A stretch of DNA of 64,000 nucleotides, taken from Myroides sp. WP-1. Its GTDB lineage: Bacteria > Bacteroidota > Bacteroidia > Flavobacteriales > Flavobacteriaceae. Made by a program: the position numbers and the translations under genes. Shown here piece after piece: positions 24,450-33,181 of the stretch (its first letter is position 1; each line of letters begins with the position of its first letter). A model generated the notes under the pieces. The model was not told the DNA's origin and made no database searches. It saw only the letters and a program-made list of their open reading frames with translations. The stretch lies in contig NZ_JACHTC010000006.1 in assembly GCF_014145635.1 (NCBI RefSeq), positions 62,001-126,000 of the forward strand, written 5' to 3'.

Positions 24450-25216
24450 TGCAAATTCTTGTAACAGGTGCAGCAGGTCAAATGGGGCAAGCTTTGCAAG
24501 CTATTGCTCCTCAATTTCCTCAAGCTAGTTTTATATTTTTGTCAAGCAAAGATTTAGATATTACAAAAATAGAAGACTGCGTTGTTGTTTTTTCAAAATT
24601 TCAACCTGACTATTGTATTAATTTAGCGGCTTACACCAATGTGGAAAAGGCGGAAGAGGAGGTAGAATTAGCTTACTTGGTCAATGCTGAAGGATGTAAA
24701 AATTTGGCGGAGGTATGTTTGCAATTTGATGCAATATTGCTTCATATTTCTACTGATTTTGTGTTTGATGGTCAGCAAAATACGCCCTATAAAGTGACAG
24801 ATGTTCCGAATCCTATTAATGTCTACGGTGCATCAAAATTAAAGGGAGAACAATATATTCAAACTTTAGGGGTTAAGCATTATATCATTCGTACCTCTTG
24901 GGTGTATTCTATCTTTGGGCATAATTTCAGAAAAACAATGTTGAATTTAGCACAAACACGTTCAGAAATAAGCGTGGTTGATGATCAAATAGGATGCCCT
25001 ACCAATGCAATTGACGTCATGGAGTATAGTATGTCCCTTATCGTTGAAAAAGCAGCGTTTGGATTGTATCATTACCGCGGTGATCGTTGCTGTTCGTGGT
25101 ATGATTTCGCAGTTTCCATTTTTCAGGAAGAAGGCATAGAAATGAAAGTTAATCGAATCAAGTCAGAGGATTATATAACGAAAGCAAAAAGACCAAAATA
25201 CAGCGTATTAGAATAA
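24446..25216 (+). CDS. rfbD: dTDP-4-dehydrorhamnose reductase, C-terminally short
   Basis: Last step of dTDP-L-rhamnose synthesis: reduces the 4-keto sugar with NAD(P)H. Rossmann motif TGAAGQMG (7-14), STDFVFDG (102-109) and active-site Y127-x3-K131 are intact. The protein ends at RPKYSVLE. Usual RmlD proteins have about 25-30 more residues after RPxxSVL (a terminal helix with a W-x-x-x-L pattern), so this one, 256 aa, looks truncated at its C-terminus. The next gene starts 10 bp later. It may still be active, since catalytic residues precede the cut. A late nonsense mutation or frameshift is possible. Confidence 0.9.
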   Translation: MMQILVTGAAGQMGQALQAIAPQFPQASFIFLSSKDLDITKIEDCVVVFSKFQPDYCINLAAYTNVEKAEEEVELAYLVNAEGCKNLAEVCLQFDAILLHISTDFVFDGQQNTPYKVTDVPNPINVYGASKLKGEQYIQTLGVKHYIIRTSWVYSIFGHNFRKTMLNLAQTRSEISVVDDQIGCPTNAIDVMEYSMSLIVEKAAFGLYHYRGDRCCSWYDFAVSIFQEEGIEMKVNRIKSEDYITKAKRPKYSVLE

Positions 25217-25226
25217 ACAAAATGTT

Positions 25227-26495
25227 ATGAATCGGATCAAAATGTTTTTTAAGGAACAGAATTTTAGAGTATTAATCGGCAATTTTTTATCCTTAACGGT
25301 ATTGCAGGTTTTAAATATACTCCTGCCTTTCTTAACGATTCCCTATTTGCTTCGCGTAGTTGGTGTTGAAAAATTTGGTTTGATCAGTTTTGCCTTGGCA
25401 TTCGTAACCTTTTTTCAAATTGTGGTGGAGTATGGATTCAACACAATTTCAACAAGGGATGTATCTGTTGTATCTAGAGATACTAAAGCAGTTCAATATA
25501 TTTTTAATAAAGTGTTGACTACAAAGCTTTTCTTGCTTTGTGTCAGTACGGTTGTTTTCTTATTAACGGTTATTCTAATACCAAAGTTTAGAACCGATTT
25601 AGAGGTATATCTCTTTACTTATGTCATGGTTATTGGACAAGCACTGTTTCCCGTTTGGCTGTTTCAAGGCTTACAACAAATGAAATATATAACGTATTTA
25701 AATGTTATATTTAAAACAAGTTGTACACTTTTAATCTTTATTGTGGTCAAACAAGAAAGTGATTATTATTACGCACCACTGCTTACTTCTATGGGCTTTT
25801 TGCTGAGTGGGATATCTGCACTTTGGGTAGTAAGATCAAAGTTTAATATTCACTTTTCCTTTTGCAGTTTTAAGCAAGTAAAAGAACAACTACGTCAGGC
25901 GAAATATCTTTTTATGTCGGAATTTCAGATTGCACTAATTGCAAATGCAAACGTATTGATTGTCGGATTTTTATTAAATGATAGTGCTGTGGGTTATTAT
26001 GCAACTGCAGAAAAGGTAATTCGCGCAGTGTCTAATCTTCAAGCGCCAATTATCAATGCCTTTTATCCGTATATCTCTAAGTTGATGCTAGAAAACAAAA
26101 CAAAAGCAATTCTCCAAATTAAGAAATTAGCGCGTTTTGGTGCTTTGGCTGATATAGTAGGTCTTGTACTGTTGTTTCTCTTTTCAGAATTCATTTTCAC
26201 CATCCTTTTTGGAAGCCAACCAACACAAAGTGTTTTAGCTTTTCGAATTATGATTTTATTTCCGTTACTTTCTTTTCTAGATCAGCTGTTTGGAAAGTTA
26301 GTTCTATTAACAAACAACAAAGAAAATCTATTTTTTAAAGTCTTTTTTTATACCTCTATCGCTAGCGTTTTATTATGTGTGGGATTAACTTATCAGTTGG
26401 GATTTGTAGGTACAGCGATAGCCAGTACTATTGCCCAATCTCTGCTTGCTATAGGAATGTGGTATTATGCTAAACCCTTTTTGAAAACATCATGA
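25227..26495 (+). CDS. Polysaccharide flippase (Wzx family)
   Basis: A 422-aa integral membrane protein with about twelve hydrophobic segments. It starts with the FRVLIGNFLSLTVLQVLNIL pattern and LPYL-like stretch typical of Wzx/RfbX proteins of the MATE/MOP superfamily. It carries lipid-linked repeat units across the inner membrane to the periplasm. It overlaps the following glycosyltransferase gene by 4 bp. Position within the cluster between sugar-nucleotide genes and glycosyltransferases supports the call. The transported unit cannot be deduced. Confidence 0.92.
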   Translation: MNRIKMFFKEQNFRVLIGNFLSLTVLQVLNILLPFLTIPYLLRVVGVEKFGLISFALAFVTFFQIVVEYGFNTISTRDVSVVSRDTKAVQYIFNKVLTTKLFLLCVSTVVFLLTVILIPKFRTDLEVYLFTYVMVIGQALFPVWLFQGLQQMKYITYLNVIFKTSCTLLIFIVVKQESDYYYAPLLTSMGFLLSGISALWVVRSKFNIHFSFCSFKQVKEQLRQAKYLFMSEFQIALIANANVLIVGFLLNDSAVGYYATAEKVIRAVSNLQAPIINAFYPYISKLMLENKTKAILQIKKLARFGALADIVGLVLLFLFSEFIFTILFGSQPTQSVLAFRIMILFPLLSFLDQLFGKLVLLTNNKENLFFKVFFYTSIASVLLCVGLTYQLGFVGTAIASTIAQSLLAIGMWYYAKPFLKTS

Positions 26496-27547
26496 CAACA
26501 CCACGAGTTAGTATTATTATTCCGGTTTACAATGGAGCAAAATTCATTGAAAGGACGTTGATAGCACTTCTGAATCAAAGTTTGAATGCTATTGAAATTA
26601 TTGTAGTTGACGATGGTTCTACCGACCATACTCTTGCGGTTGTAAATGCAATGTCAGATCCTAGGATACGAATCATCTCAAAGGAAAATGGAGGCGTGAG
26701 TTCCGCTCGTAATACAGGAATCAAGGCCGCCAGAGGTGAATATATTGGTTTTGTAGATGCAGATGACACAGTAAAAGAGGATTTTTATGAGCAATTGTTA
26801 GGTTCATCATCTGAAGTTGATGTGGTTATCAGTGGTTTGTTAATTGAAAAAGAAGGGAATTTTGTACATAAAGAATCACTGCTCGAATCCAATAGAATTT
26901 ACAGCCAAAAAGAGTTTGCAGAAGAAGTATTAGCCCGCTATTTGACCGTTGAGAATTTAGATCTACTCTCTGTAGTAAATAAAATATATAAACGCGATTT
27001 TTTAATGGATAAGGCTATTTTATTCGATGAAAATTTGACGTTAGAAGAAGATGGAATGTTCAATCTTCAAGTCTATACCACCATGAATGCATTAGTTCAA
27101 ATTGCATATTCGGGCTATTATTATCTAGAGAATGAAGCGAGTGTGACTAGAGACTTTATGGGGAGTAATGCTTTGGAACAACTCGTTCAAAAGTTTAATT
27201 ATGACTATAAAAATGCAGCTACCTTAGCTTTTAGTGAGGCACAAATACGTACCTTTAAGTCATCAAGATTCATGTATAGTATTTGTTTTTTACTTTTTAG
27301 GTTATCCAAGTCCAAAATGAAAAGAGCAGAAAAGAATGCGTTTATTGATCGAATTATGCAAGAACCGACGGTTCTGTATGCTGCACAACATCTGAATGTG
27401 TATTATGTACAGCATCGCTCTAAATTTGAAAAAATAATAGGTTGGTGTATCCAAAACAAGCGTGTGTTATTGATCAAAGGCCTCGTTCAGATGCTATCAA
27501 TCGCACACCGAACCAAACTCATTGAGATGATGAGAAAAATAAACTAA
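26492..27547 (+). CDS. Glycosyltransferase family 2
   Basis: A 351-aa GT-A fold enzyme. VSIIIPVYNGAKFIERTL (about 6-23), DDGSTD (about 41-46), NGGVSSARNTGI, and the metal-binding FVDADD near residue 88-93 define family 2. The C-terminal 130 residues are helical and basic, which suggests contact with the inner membrane. It likely adds one sugar to the lipid-linked repeat unit. Donor and acceptor are unknown. Overlap with wzx (4 bp) and a 7-bp gap to the following polymerase place it in the polysaccharide operon. Confidence 0.93.
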   Translation: MTTPRVSIIIPVYNGAKFIERTLIALLNQSLNAIEIIVVDDGSTDHTLAVVNAMSDPRIRIISKENGGVSSARNTGIKAARGEYIGFVDADDTVKEDFYEQLLGSSSEVDVVISGLLIEKEGNFVHKESLLESNRIYSQKEFAEEVLARYLTVENLDLLSVVNKIYKRDFLMDKAILFDENLTLEEDGMFNLQVYTTMNALVQIAYSGYYYLENEASVTRDFMGSNALEQLVQKFNYDYKNAATLAFSEAQIRTFKSSRFMYSICFLLFRLSKSKMKRAEKNAFIDRIMQEPTVLYAAQHLNVYYVQHRSKFEKIIGWCIQNKRVLLIKGLVQMLSIAHRTKLIEMMRKIN

Positions 27548-27554
27548 ACAGATA

Positions 27555-28964
27555 ATGGATTTTCGTAAACTATATTTAGCACTATTCTCCTTAGGGTTGT
27601 TCTTTTTACCTTTCAATAGTTTAGAGGGGTATAAAATATTGAGCATTTTTAAGAAAGAGGGAAGCGCTTATTTTTGGTTGCCCGCGATAGGATTGTTATT
27701 CATTGCTTTTTTTGTGTTTAGAAAGAAAATAACCGTACCAATCTTCTCCAAATCATACAAGATCTTCTTCTTGTTTTTGGCCTTTTCAGTCTTGACACTT
27801 TTATTGAACCTAAGTGATATCGTGCAACATTTTTACAAGCAAAAATCGGGAATTTACATGTTTGGCGTTAATTTCTTTATGCTGCTTTTTGTAGGAGTAG
27901 GTATCGTACTGCTGGTTCACAATGCTTTTAGAGGAATGAAAGTAGAAAGTATCTTTCTTCTGACTAGGAAAATTATTTTTTGGTCTTTTCTTTTTGTTTT
28001 TGCTTATGCTTTGCTGCAACTACTGATCTTGAGATTTGAAGTCTTTCGTTTAGAACCTCTTTTTTTAGCTCTTGATTATTTACCCTTCGTTAATGGACAT
28101 TTGTTTTACAATACAACGCGGTTAAATTCTGTCTCTTTTGAGGTGCCTGCGTTAGGAACCTATCTCATTTTTATTCATGGATGGATGTTTAGCTATATCC
28201 TGACTAATCAGAGTAAATGGCGTTTTATTCCTTTCGCATTAGTGCTGTTTTTAGTTTATTTTAGTGGAGCACGTTCAGCTTTGGTTTCTATTTTACCTCA
28301 GCTTTTGGTTATTCTATTGCTTTATAAACCCGTTCAAAATTTTGTGATAAACAATGCGTTTTTTGCTTTGAAAAGCCTTGCCTTTGTACTCCTTTTGCTG
28401 TTTGCAATAAAAGGAAGTAGTATACTTGATCGCATACAACAAACAAGTATAGAGCAGTTGGTAGGGACAAGTATTTCAAACAAAAGTAGAATAGGAATGC
28501 AGGTAGCTTCTTTGCATGTCTTTAGTGATTCTCCGATTTATGGTGTTGGATTGGGACAAGAAACCTACAGTAAAATGAACTATTATCCCACTTGGGCCGT
28601 TAAAGATAATTATGAGTTTAGTGAGATGTATTTAAACGAAGAAGACCGCATGTATCCGCCAGCCTTTAATGTCTATACAAAACTATTGGCCGAAACAGGA
28701 ATAATTGGTTTTTTGTTGTTTGTTTGGTTCCAAGTAACAAGCCTCAAGGAAACACTCATTTTAATTGCTAGAACTTCAGGGACAAAGCGTATTTTTGCGC
28801 AAACATTGCTGATTACCCTTGTTGGACTAATCGTAAATTGGGGACAAAATGACGATTATATGCTGTATGGTTTCTGGATTAGCTATGCATTTGTATTAAT
28901 ATTGATGAATACCAAAATAAAAAATGAAAGAGGTGAAAATTTCAGTAGTAATTCCTTGTTATAA
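27555..28964 (+). CDS. O-antigen polymerase/ligase-like membrane protein (Wzy_C type)
   Basis: A 469-aa protein with about eleven transmembrane segments. The stretch FSGARSALVSILPQLLVILL (about 235-255) and SPIYGVGLGQETYSKM after a long periplasmic loop are typical of the Wzy/WaaL superfamily. It probably polymerises repeat units carried by the Wzx product, on the periplasmic side, with the Wzz-like protein controlling length. A second protein of the same kind is encoded at 29782, so which is polymerase and which ligase is open. Its last 41 bases overlap the next glycosyltransferase gene. Confidence 0.85.
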   Translation: MDFRKLYLALFSLGLFFLPFNSLEGYKILSIFKKEGSAYFWLPAIGLLFIAFFVFRKKITVPIFSKSYKIFFLFLAFSVLTLLLNLSDIVQHFYKQKSGIYMFGVNFFMLLFVGVGIVLLVHNAFRGMKVESIFLLTRKIIFWSFLFVFAYALLQLLILRFEVFRLEPLFLALDYLPFVNGHLFYNTTRLNSVSFEVPALGTYLIFIHGWMFSYILTNQSKWRFIPFALVLFLVYFSGARSALVSILPQLLVILLLYKPVQNFVINNAFFALKSLAFVLLLLFAIKGSSILDRIQQTSIEQLVGTSISNKSRIGMQVASLHVFSDSPIYGVGLGQETYSKMNYYPTWAVKDNYEFSEMYLNEEDRMYPPAFNVYTKLLAETGIIGFLLFVWFQVTSLKETLILIARTSGTKRIFAQTLLITLVGLIVNWGQNDDYMLYGFWISYAFVLILMNTKIKNERGENFSSNSLL

Positions 28965-29733
28965 TTGTAGTGCTACTATTGATGTATGCATAGCTAGTGT
29001 TTTTAGTCAAAGTTATCTTCCTTTTGAACTTCTTTTAATAGATGATGGGTCAAAAGATCAAACCTTAGAAAAACTGTATGCAATCAAAACGCAATACGCC
29101 AATGAACCTGTATCTATTACCGTTGTAACGCAAAAAAATCAAGGGCCTTCTGTAGCAAGAAATGTTGGATTAAACCTTGCCAAAGGAGACTGGATTGCCT
29201 TTCTTGATTCTGACGATGTTTGGCATAAAGATAAGCTGAATAAACAAGTTGAGGTATTGACTAATTACCCTGATGCAGTCGTCGTAGGGGGAGAAAAAGG
29301 CGTCTTTAAACCTGAAATAAGCGCAGCACATGTAGCAAAAATAAACTTTAAAAAACTGTGCTTTAAAAACTACTTTCTGACGTCTTCATCAATGGTTAAA
29401 AGAGCACACTTACAAGGTGTTTTGTTTAATGTTACTCAAAAACACTCTGAAGATTATCGCTTTTTCTTCGATTTATTGAGTAAAGGTGACTATGGTGTTT
29501 GTCTCTTTGAAAATCTGTCTTGTAGTATAACAATGAAGCGAGATTTTGGAGATTCAGGTTTATCCGGAGATATTTACAAAATGCAACGAGGAGAATTATC
29601 CAATTTTAAATACCTGTATCAAAACAAACAGTTGAATATAGTTGAATATGCGTTTTTCTACCTTTTTTCAAATTTGAAATTTTTTAGAAGATTTATTATT
29701 TCTATAGGATATAAACTTGTAAATAAGGAGTAG
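28924..29733 (+). CDS. Glycosyltransferase family 2
   Basis: A 269-aa GT2 enzyme. VSVVIPCYN-type start (residues 6-14 read ISVVIPCYN), DDGSKDQT, NQGPSVARNVGL and FLDSDDVW are in place. It is shorter than the neighbouring family 2 enzyme and lacks the long C-terminal extension. The ATG at 28924 overlaps the end of the polymerase gene by 41 bp; later starts would cut into the conserved first beta strand, so the overlap is accepted. It is probably a sugar-adding enzyme for the repeat unit. Confidence 0.9.
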   Translation: MKEVKISVVIPCYNCSATIDVCIASVFSQSYLPFELLLIDDGSKDQTLEKLYAIKTQYANEPVSITVVTQKNQGPSVARNVGLNLAKGDWIAFLDSDDVWHKDKLNKQVEVLTNYPDAVVVGGEKGVFKPEISAAHVAKINFKKLCFKNYFLTSSSMVKRAHLQGVLFNVTQKHSEDYRFFFDLLSKGDYGVCLFENLSCSITMKRDFGDSGLSGDIYKMQRGELSNFKYLYQNKQLNIVEYAFFYLFSNLKFFRRFIISIGYKLVNKE

Positions 29734-29781
29734 CTTAGCTTGATTATTTAGAAAAAAGTTGATTGAGGAAGCACCATTGTT

Positions 29782-31008
29782 ATGAAAGAAAAAGCGATTA
29801 CAATCATTAAACACACTTTGTTAGCCACCTATGTTGGTTTTTTAGTGTTTAATTTCAAGATTATCAATCTAGCCTTACTTGCCTTATTGCTTTTTTTTCT
29901 TGTTACTTTTAAAGAAAACAGAGCACAGCTATTCGCCAATTGGAAAGAGAATCGATTGATTTATGGGACACTTTTAGCCATGATTGTCTTTCAGTGGATA
30001 CACGGTGTTATTTTTGATGATTTAAGTGAAAAACGCTTTGGATTCTTGGCCATTCTCTTTGCTTCTTCTACTGTTTTACTTTGGATTAAAGATATTCGAT
30101 TTATCCTGTATTGCTATTTGAGTTGTTTGCTTCTTTTAGTTGTAATAGGAAGTTATAATTTACTGCAGTACTACCTAACGACGGATTATTTTACCATAAA
30201 TAAAGGAGGGCACATCGATACACTACTTGTCGTAGCAAGACCTTATGTTGGCTTTATGTTGAACATTGGGATATTAATTAGCTTGTATTTATCGCGTAGA
30301 CAGAACAAGTATAAACTATATTTCATTCTATTAAGTCTACTTTTCTTAACTTACTTAGCTTTTATTGGAAATCGTATACAAATTGTTTCCTTGATCCTTG
30401 TCGCTCTTTTATACGGGATTTTTTACATGAAAACCAATTGGATTAAAAAAGCCATTGGGTTATTCGGTTTTAGTATGGCAATCGTTCTTCTTTTTGCGCT
30501 AACTCCTACGTTGAAAGAGCGTTTTGAACTCAATTCACTATCAACATTAGATAACTTAGTTTCGAGGTTAGAGCAAAAGGAACCGCGTGTGTTGATTTGG
30601 AAATGCGCATTTTCTTTTACTCATGAAGATACCTTTAATCCTATACAAGGACTGGGAAAAGTTAAAACCTTAGACGATAAATTAGCGCAGTGTTATGAAG
30701 ATAATACGCACGGCAACCCTATGCGTGATTATTTTTTAGAAGCGTTGTTTAATACACACAATCAATTTATTGAATACTATGTTTTAACAGGTGTAGTAGG
30801 AGGTGGTTTGCTTTGCCTCTTATTTGCCTTTCTCCTTGTAAAAGTGAAGCGCTTTTTTATTCCAATCGCGTTAACGTGTTCGCTTTTTAATTTTTGTTTC
30901 GTTGAGAATCTGTTTAATAGACAATTAGGGGTGTATTTGTTTGGTTTTGTACTTACCCTTATCGTATTGCTTTACAAACAACAACTGGAAGATACTGCAA
31001 AAAATTAA
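29782..31008 (+). CDS. O-antigen ligase/polymerase-like membrane protein
   Basis: A 408-aa protein with ten or more hydrophobic segments. GNRIQIVSLILVALLYGI (about 193-210) corresponds to the start of the Wzy_C/WaaL-type core. A large periplasmic loop follows (about 240-330) and contains HNQFIEYYVLTGVVGGGL, which resembles the HNxxLxxLxxxG signature of O-antigen ligases. This makes it the better WaaL candidate of the two such proteins here. Its stop codon overlaps that of the converging GT4 gene (TTAA at 31005-31008). Confidence 0.82.
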   Translation: MKEKAITIIKHTLLATYVGFLVFNFKIINLALLALLLFFLVTFKENRAQLFANWKENRLIYGTLLAMIVFQWIHGVIFDDLSEKRFGFLAILFASSTVLLWIKDIRFILYCYLSCLLLLVVIGSYNLLQYYLTTDYFTINKGGHIDTLLVVARPYVGFMLNIGILISLYLSRRQNKYKLYFILLSLLFLTYLAFIGNRIQIVSLILVALLYGIFYMKTNWIKKAIGLFGFSMAIVLLFALTPTLKERFELNSLSTLDNLVSRLEQKEPRVLIWKCAFSFTHEDTFNPIQGLGKVKTLDDKLAQCYEDNTHGNPMRDYFLEALFNTHNQFIEYYVLTGVVGGGLLCLLFAFLLVKVKRFFIPIALTCSLFNFCFVENLFNRQLGVYLFGFVLTLIVLLYKQQLEDTAKN

Positions 31009-32078
31009 GCCTGATATAGAGTGAGTAGTTCACTAAAGTTTTTGTTTTTATCAAACTTATTTTGACAAATAGCATAAGCTTGTTCTCCCATATTCTTTCG
31101 ATAATCGTTATCTTCTAATTGAGTTATTAGCGGAAGTAAATCTGTTTCTTTTGTAAATAAGAAACCGTTGTATTGAGGTTGAACAATATCGTTATTTCCA
31201 ATTACATCTGTAGCGATAATCGGTTTTCTAAAAGCCATTGCTTCTAGAACAGCGATTGGCAACCCCTCCCAAAGCGAGGTTTGTATGTATAGATCTAGTT
31301 GATTTAAATAAGGAAAAACCGCAGTGTTATTTGTAAACCAGCCCGATATGGTAATATTAGGTGCGGTCAATTGATGGCGAAGCTCTCCATCACCAATCCA
31401 TATAAATTGATGTTGTGGAAACAACAAAGCAACTGCATTGAAGAGCGCTGGATTTTTCTGGTATGAAATTCTGCCAATTGTTCCAATAACTAATTGTGAA
31501 CTGCTGTTTTCTTTTTCAATATAGTGTTGATTAAGGTGAGATAAGTCAATTCCATTTCGAACCAAAAGAGATCTGCCAATTCTTTGAGCAATTTTATACT
31601 CTGTATCCCCACAAGCAATTGTCGTTCCACCAAAAATAAGTTGAGTTAGTTTTTCTATGCTGTAAAAGAGTTTTTGCTTGGTAGGAGAAATATCCTGACG
31701 CAAAAAAGAATATCCGTGAGGTGTATAGAACACCTTGCGTTTAAATTGCAACATAAAACACGCCCATCTACCAATCACACCAGCTTTAGACGAGTGTAAA
31801 TGAATAACATCGGGTTGCAGTTGCTTAATGGTACGTCTTAATGCAAAAGTAGAGCGTATATCCTGTAATGGTCTAAGTTCTCTTTCCATTTCAATAGGAA
31901 TTAACCGAATAGAAGAAGGAAAATCTTGGTCAATTTGATCTTGTGTAATTTCTTTTCGCTTGTTGCTGTATATAATATAGGTTTCAATATCAGGGTATTG
32001 ACTAAAAAACAAAGCCAAGTCCTTGAAATAAGAATACACACCTCCACCAAAAGATTCTACAATATGGATAATTCGCAT
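31005..32078 (-). CDS. Glycosyltransferase family 4
   Basis: A 357-aa GT-B fold enzyme with the Gly-rich start IVESFGGGVYSYFKDLA (residues 6-22) and the family 4 donor-site motif EGLPIAVLEAMAFRKPIIAT (about 276-295, E-x7-E). IGTIGRISYQKNP (about 196-208) is the interdomain strand. It retains the configuration of the sugar donor. It is the only gene of the polysaccharide cluster on the minus strand: stop codons overlap with the ligase-like gene, and its start faces the SDR gene across a 119-bp divergent promoter region with a notable inverted repeat. Confidence 0.92.
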   Translation of the reverse strand: MRIIHIVESFGGGVYSYFKDLALFFSQYPDIETYIIYSNKRKEITQDQIDQDFPSSIRLIPIEMERELRPLQDIRSTFALRRTIKQLQPDVIHLHSSKAGVIGRWACFMLQFKRKVFYTPHGYSFLRQDISPTKQKLFYSIEKLTQLIFGGTTIACGDTEYKIAQRIGRSLLVRNGIDLSHLNQHYIEKENSSSQLVIGTIGRISYQKNPALFNAVALLFPQHQFIWIGDGELRHQLTAPNITISGWFTNNTAVFPYLNQLDLYIQTSLWEGLPIAVLEAMAFRKPIIATDVIGNNDIVQPQYNGFLFTKETDLLPLITQLEDNDYRKNMGEQAYAICQNKFDKNKNFSELLTLYQA

Positions 32079-32136
32079 TAGCAGTCTAAATTTTTAAAGA
32101 CAAATTTAGTTTATTTATTTAGGATTTGTAAAATCA

Positions 32137-32174
32137 TTAAGGAACTAATTCTGAGAATTGATAAAGTTCCTTAA
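32137..32174. promoter_or_regulatory. Inverted repeat overlapping the divergent promoter (operator candidate)
   Basis: TTAAGGAACT (32137-32146) and AGTTCCTTAA (32165-32174) are perfect reverse complements 18 bp apart; the spacer has its own AATTC-TGA-GAATT symmetry (32147-32159). The right arm overlaps the first bases of the -7 box TAACTTTG (32172-32179) of the SDR gene. There is no T-run, so this fits a repressor site better than a terminator. Confidence 0.5.
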
Positions 32175-32179
32175 CTTTG
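32172..32179 (+). promoter_or_regulatory. -7 promoter box of the SDR gene
   Basis: TAACTTTG matches TAnnTTTG. The longest open frame starts at the TTG within it, so the true start must lie downstream. Confidence 0.65.
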
Positions 32180-32197
32180 TTTGAAATGAAAAATAGG

Positions 32198-33181
32198 ATG
32201 AAACGTATTTTAATAACAGGTGCAGCAGGTTTTTTAGGATCTCATTTATGTGATCGATTCCTCGCAGAAGGATTTCACGTAATAGGAATGGATAATTTAA
32301 TTACTGGAGATTTAAAAAACATTGAACATTTGTTTGCGGAGGCTCATTTTGAATTTTATCATCACGATGTGACCAAATTTGTTCACGTACCTGGTGAATT
32401 AGATTATATCTTGCATTTTGCTTCACCAGCAAGTCCTATTGATTATTTGAAAATTCCGATTCAAACGCTTAAAGTAGGTTCTTTAGGAACACATAATTTA
32501 TTGGGATTAGCTCGTGTCAAGAGTGCTAGAATTTTGATTGCTTCTACTTCGGAAGTCTATGGAGATCCTTTGATACACCCTCAGACGGAAGAGTATTATG
32601 GCAATGTCAATAGCATAGGGCCAAGAGGTGTTTACGACGAAGCCAAGCGATTTCAAGAATCTATAACGATGGCATATCATACTTTTCACGGTTTAGACAC
32701 GAGAATTGTACGGATTTTTAATACTTATGGTCCTCGCATGCGACTCAATGACGGGCGAGTAATTCCTGCCTTTATTGGTCAAGCTTTGCGCGGAGAAGAT
32801 CTCACTGTTTTTGGCGATGGTCTTCAAACAAGATCGTTTTGCTATGTAGATGATCAAGTAGAGGGAATATACCGCTTACTACTGTCAGATTATCATTTAC
32901 CTGTTAATATTGGAAATCCAGATGAGATTACTATCCTAGATTTTGCGAAAGAAATTATTAACCTGACAAATAGCGATCAAAAAATAATTTTTAAGGATTT
33001 GCCAATAAATGATCCACTACAGCGTTGTCCTGATATAACCAAAGCTAAAACGATACTGGGATGGTCTCCTAAAATCGACCGAACAGAAGGGATGAATCGC
33101 ACCTTGTCATATTTCAAATCCTTTACAAAAGAAGATTTAGCAAAAGAAGAACATAAAGATTTTTCAAATTACATTTATTAA
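32198..33181 (+). CDS. UDP-glucuronate decarboxylase-like SDR epimerase
   Basis: An extended short-chain dehydrogenase (327 aa from the ATG at 32198). Rossmann motif GAAGFLG (7-13), [29 protein letters not shown] with the catalytic Tyr and Lys, and a C-terminal [10 protein letters not shown] segment are all characteristic of UDP-xylose synthase/UDP-glucuronate decarboxylase (UXS). It should supply UDP-xylose or a 4-keto pentose for the surface polysaccharide. An alternative ATG at 32186 adds four residues, and the TTG at 32177 lies in the promoter, so 32198 is preferred. It overlaps the next gene by one base (TAATG). Confidence 0.9.
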   Translation: MKRILITGAAGFLGSHLCDRFLAEGFHVIGMDNLITGDLKNIEHLFAEAHFEFYHHDVTKFVHVPGELDYILHFASPASPIDYLKIPIQTLKVGSLGTHNLLGLARVKSARILIASTSEVYGDPLIHPQTEEYYGNVNSIGPRGVYDEAKRFQESITMAYHTFHGLDTRIVRIFNTYGPRMRLNDGRVIPAFIGQALRGEDLTVFGDGLQTRSFCYVDDQVEGIYRLLLSDYHLPVNIGNPDEITILDFAKEIINLTNSDQKIIFKDLPINDPLQRCPDITKAKTILGWSPKIDRTEGMNRTLSYFKSFTKEDLAKEEHKDFSNYIY

